This document shows positions 5,049-7,746 of a stretch of 7,746 nucleotides of DNA, in pieces. The stretch comes from Actinomycetota bacterium. Lineage in GTDB: Bacteria; Actinomycetota; Actinomycetes; Nanopelagicales; Nanopelagicaceae. Under the pieces are notes generated by a model that did no database searches, was not told the DNA's origin, and saw nothing but the letters and a program-made list of their open reading frames with translations. Where the stretch lies: NCBI GenBank assembly GCA_005787645.1, contig SYAM01000024.1:1-7746 (forward strand). The letters run 5' to 3'. How positions within the stretch are numbered: the stretch's first letter is position 1; the number at the start of each line of letters is the position of its first letter. Position numbers and translations under genes: made by a program.

Positions 5049-7040
5049 ATGGAGCCAACACTTCAAGGCGATATCCGAGGTGTGCTTGCGAATAAACCAT
5101 TTCGCAAACTCTGGCAATCGATGGCATTTTCAAGCTTGGGTGATTGGCTCGGACTTCTTGCGACAACTGCGTTAGCGCAACAACTTGCTGGCGGTGATTA
5201 TGCAAAGGCGAACTTTGCAATTGCCGGAGTCTTTATCTTCCGCCTGCTCCCATCGGTAGTTCTAGGTCCACTTGCAGGTGTGATAGCTGATCGATTCGAT
5301 CGGAAACGGACGATGATTGTCTGCGATATTTTGCGCGGTGTTATCTTTGCAACTATTCCAATCGTAGGCAGTTTGCTCTGGCTATACATAGCAACTATCT
5401 TGATCGAATCGCTCACGCTCTTCTGGTCGCCGGCGAAGGAAGCCTCGGTGCCAAACTTGGTGCCACGGCATCAATTAGAGAGTGCGAATCAGGTAAGCCT
5501 TCTTGCGGGGTACGGAACTGCACCCATCGCAGCGCTTCTTTTTACCTTTCTTGCAGTTTTCAACTCTGCCCTTGCTTCCACCATCTCCTTTTTCAAGAGT
5601 AATCCTGTTGATTTAGCGCTCTATATAAATGCGCTCAGTTTTATTTATAGCGCTGTGGTGATATTTGGCATTGACCTACCACGAGGCTCTTCTGAGAAGT
5701 CGGGACAGCAAGTAGGAATCTTCCGTTCGCTCTGGGATGGATGGAAGTTCGTTGGGAAATCCCCGAGCATTCGCGGACTTGTTCTTGGCATGCTGGGTGC
5801 ATTCGTCGCCGCTGGTGCTGTCATCGGATTGGCGCGCACATTCGTAGGTGATCTAGGTGGCGGTGAAGCAGCGTACGGAATCCTCTTTGGTGCAGTCTTC
5901 ACAGGTTTGGCGTTAGGAATCGCATTTGGGCCGAAGATATTTGCACAATTCTCGCGGAAGAGATTATTTGGCGCCTCACTAGCGATGTCAGGCATCATGC
6001 TTTCGATTCTTGCGCTCATTTCCAACCTTGTTCTCGCGATTTTTATTGTGACCATCTTGGGATTCTTCGCTGGTGTCGGTTGGGTATCTGGATTCACAAT
6101 GCTTGGTCTAGAAGTGGAAGATGCTAAGCGAGGTCGAACCTTTGCCTTCGTCCAATCATTGATTCGGGTAACGCTTGTGCTCGTTCTGGCAATCGCTCCG
6201 GTGATAGCGGCTGCAATCGGTGAGCACTCTTATCGTTTCCGAGAGAATGTCTTGGAATATAACGGTGCTTCAGTGACGCTTTTGATATCTGGCATCATCG
6301 CTACATTTGTGGGTGTGATCTCTTTCCGCCATATGGATGACCGAAAGGGAATCTCGATATTTAGCGATATCGCTGCGGCTATGCGCGGAGAACTCGGTGT
6401 GCGTAGCACCTTCTTTGCCACGGGATTATTCATCGTCTTCGAAGGTGGTGAAGGTGTGGGTAAATCTACCCAAGTCGCTAAATTACAACACGCGTTAGAA
6501 GTTGCGGGTGAAAAAGTACTGGTCACTCGCGAGCCAGGCGGTACTGCGTTAGGTAAGAAGTTGCGCGAGATTCTGTTAAGTAATGAGACGGGAATTATTG
6601 CGCCACGAAGTGAAGCACTTTTATATGCTGCAGATCGCGCACACCATATAGAAAGCGTGGTGAAACCAGCGCTCCTTGCCGGCACAATCGTGATCAGCGA
6701 TCGCTACATGGATTCATCAATTGCTTATCAGGGTGGTGGGCGAGTACTGGCGCCGCAGGAGATTGCACGAATCTCGCGGTGGGCCACCGATAACCTCACC
6801 CCTTCGCTCACTGTGCTCTTGGATGTCCCGGCTGAGACCGCCTTTAAGCGCTTCGCTGACCGGGATCGCCTGGAGAGCGAGCCTCTGGTCTTCCACGAGC
6901 GGGTCCGTGCCACTTTCCTCGAGTTGGCAGCCTTCTCCCCAGAGCGATATCTCGTCATTGACGCAACCGATTCCATTGAGACAATTGCCGAACAGGTCCT
7001 AGCGAGAGTGCAGAGCCTTTTAGCTAGCCGGAGGAATTAA
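5049..7040 (+). CDS. tmk: MFS transporter-thymidylate kinase fusion protein
   Basis: A 663-residue protein with two parts. Residues 1-430 are an MFS-type membrane domain with about 12 predicted helices and a motif-A-like loop, GPLAGVIADRFDRKR (73-87). Its substrate is unknown, and the overall look is nearest to the drug/siderophore exporter branch (MFS_3). Residues 461-663 form a complete thymidylate kinase, dTMP + ATP to dTDP + ADP, an essential step of dTTP synthesis. Its P-loop is FEGGEGVGKST (464-474), followed by TREPGGT (493-499), DRY (551-553), YQGGGR (560-565) and a lid with R605, R607 and FHERVR (615-620). The Glu in the P-loop plus lid arginines fit the bacterial E. coli-like type. 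The linker (about 431-460) has no stop and no internal start with a Shine-Dalgarno, so a true fusion is likely; similar fusions occur in other actinobacteria. The ATG at 5049 lacks a clear Shine-Dalgarno and is probably coupled to topA. Bases 6781-6960 are GC-richer than the rest. Confidence 0.93.
   Translation: MEPTLQGDIRGVLANKPFRKLWQSMAFSSLGDWLGLLATTALAQQLAGGDYAKANFAIAGVFIFRLLPSVVLGPLAGVIADRFDRKRTMIVCDILRGVIFATIPIVGSLLWLYIATILIESLTLFWSPAKEASVPNLVPRHQLESANQVSLLAGYGTAPIAALLFTFLAVFNSALASTISFFKSNPVDLALYINALSFIYSAVVIFGIDLPRGSSEKSGQQVGIFRSLWDGWKFVGKSPSIRGLVLGMLGAFVAAGAVIGLARTFVGDLGGGEAAYGILFGAVFTGLALGIAFGPKIFAQFSRKRLFGASLAMSGIMLSILALISNLVLAIFIVTILGFFAGVGWVSGFTMLGLEVEDAKRGRTFAFVQSLIRVTLVLVLAIAPVIAAAIGEHSYRFRENVLEYNGASVTLLISGIIATFVGVISFRHMDDRKGISIFSDIAAAMRGELGVRSTFFATGLFIVFEGGEGVGKSTQVAKLQHALEVAGEKVLVTREPGGTALGKKLREILLSNETGIIAPRSEALLYAADRAHHIESVVKPALLAGTIVISDRYMDSSIAYQGGGRVLAPQEIARISRWATDNLTPSLTVLLDVPAETAFKRFADRDRLESEPLVFHERVRATFLELAAFSPERYLVIDATDSIETIAEQVLARVQSLLASRRN
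7030..7034 (+). promoter_or_regulatory. Ribosome binding site of holB inside the end of tmk
   Basis: GGAGG sits 5 nt before the ATG at 7040 and lies within the last tmk codons. It supports this start and the one-base TAATG overlap with the tmk stop. Confidence 0.85.
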
Positions 7041-7746
7041 TGGCGGTCGCCCTTTTCGATGAGATCATCGGACAAGAGCGCGCCCTTGAGATTCTCGCTC
7101 GCGCAGTCACATCTGGAGTACAACGTGATGGATCACACGCGTTGGTCCAATCATGGTTATTTACCGGACCGCCCGGATCGGGCCGTTCACATGTAGCAAT
7201 CGCATTTGCTGGCGCACTTTTATGTAATCAAGGTGGATGTGGTGCATGTCAGAGCTGTCATTTAGTGAAAAGCAGCTCCCATCCTGATTTAGAGGTAATC
7301 AAAACTGAAGGACTCTCACTCAAAATCGATGAGGTGCGCGAGATTATTGGCCGTGCATCCTGGGAGCCCAGTTCAAGTCGCTTTCGAGTCGTGGTCATTG
7401 AAGATGCCGAACGTTTGACGGAGAGCGCTGCTAATGCGCTTCTCAAAGCAATTGAAGAACCCGGGGTACGCACAATCTGGTTACTCTGCGCACCAACCGT
7501 AGAAGATGTATTACCTACGATTCGCTCGCGTTGTCGCCAGATTTCTCTTGTCACTCCTACCGCTGAAGCGATCGCACAATTGTTAGTTCGCGAAGAGAAG
7601 GTAAGTGCTAGTGACGCTCATTTTGCAGCACGCGCTAGCCAAGGCCATATTGGAAGAGCTCGATTTTTACTCCGTGAACCTCAGTCGCGCGCTCGCCGCG
7701 ACGAAGTCATCACGATGGCATTAGAGCTCCATGATGTTGCAGGGGC
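7040..7746 (+). CDS. holB: DNA polymerase III subunit delta-prime, N-terminal part (cut by window edge)
   Basis: Clamp-loader subunit that helps open and load the beta sliding clamp on primed DNA. 235 codons are visible with no stop. The start MAVALFDEIIGQERALEIL is typical of the clamp-loader AAA+ fold. The P-loop at 43-50 reads GPPGSGRS, with Arg in place of the catalytic Lys. That is usual in actinobacterial delta-prime proteins as far as I know, and fits a subunit that does not hydrolyse ATP. Cysteines at 62, 67, 70 and 73 form a zinc module. VVVIEDAERL (117-126) is the Walker B region, followed by ALLKAIEEP (133-141) and the SRC motif (163-165), whose Arg acts on the ATP site of the neighbouring subunit. 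A gamma/tau (dnaX) protein is less likely because of the P-loop Arg and the position after tmk. The C-terminal collar domain lies outside the window. It overlaps the tmk stop by one base, so the two are translationally coupled. Confidence 0.94.
   Translation, partial: MAVALFDEIIGQERALEILARAVTSGVQRDGSHALVQSWLFTGPPGSGRSHVAIAFAGALLCNQGGCGACQSCHLVKSSSHPDLEVIKTEGLSLKIDEVREIIGRASWEPSSSRFRVVVIEDAERLTESAANALLKAIEEPGVRTIWLLCAPTVEDVLPTIRSRCRQISLVTPTAEAIAQLLVREEKVSASDAHFAARASQGHIGRARFLLREPQSRARRDEVITMALELHDVAG

Noticed and set aside
5645..6097. - strand open frame opposite the MFS domain (150 codons)
   Set aside because: It mirrors hydrophobic codons of the transporter and is rich in Pro, Asn and Ala, with no start context or domain.
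6230..6685. - strand open frame across the MFS/Tmk linker (151 codons)
   Set aside because: It lies opposite conserved kinase motifs on the + strand, so the + frame explains the sequence.
6381..7040. Stand-alone tmk starting at the ATG at 6381
   Set aside because: No Shine-Dalgarno lies upstream and the frame continues unbroken from the transporter half, so a fusion is the simpler reading.
1..7746. Mobile element, CRISPR array, tRNA or defence system
   Set aside because: I saw no transposase or integrase motifs, no regularly spaced repeats and no cloverleaf; all the coding space is taken by housekeeping genes.

Overview
The window looks like a core-genome segment of an actinobacterium. It holds four genes on the + strand, tightly packed and in the same direction: a proton-pumping pyrophosphatase (hppA), DNA topoisomerase I (topA), a membrane transporter fused to thymidylate kinase (tmk), and the start of the DNA polymerase III delta-prime subunit (holB), which runs off the right edge. 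From general knowledge, this gene order resembles that of Streptomyces and relatives. Other actinobacterial signs are a TopA whose C-terminus is built from repeats rather than zinc fingers, a Tmk with an MFS-type N-terminal half, and a HolB P-loop ending in Arg-Ser. Base composition is only moderate (about 48-53% G+C in stretches counted by hand, 62% in one patch). That is low for the phylum and would suit a streamlined aquatic lineage such as the Nanopelagicales (acI), but this placement is an inference.

Layout: 1-151 is a leader without a convincing gene. It carries a perfect 12-bp palindrome, two mutually exclusive hairpins and a good ribosome binding site. 152-2410 is hppA. 2411-2459 is a short gap with a hairpin and a strong Shine-Dalgarno before the GTG start of topA (2460-5039). 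Nine bases later, with no clear ribosome binding site, the MFS-Tmk fusion begins (5049-7040). Its stop codon overlaps the start of holB by one base (TAATG), and holB continues to the end (7040-7746, 235 complete codons).

How the genes fit together: topA, tmk and holB serve DNA topology, dTTP supply and clamp loading. The pyrophosphatase removes PPi, the by-product of polymerisation, and stores part of the energy as a proton gradient. The spacing suggests one transcription unit from hppA onward, with translational coupling at topA/tmk and tmk/holB.

I found no mobile element, CRISPR array, tRNA, rRNA or evident new defence system. The points most worth a second look are the transporter-kinase fusion, the structured hppA leader, the topA/tmk junction and a GC-rich patch inside the kinase domain.
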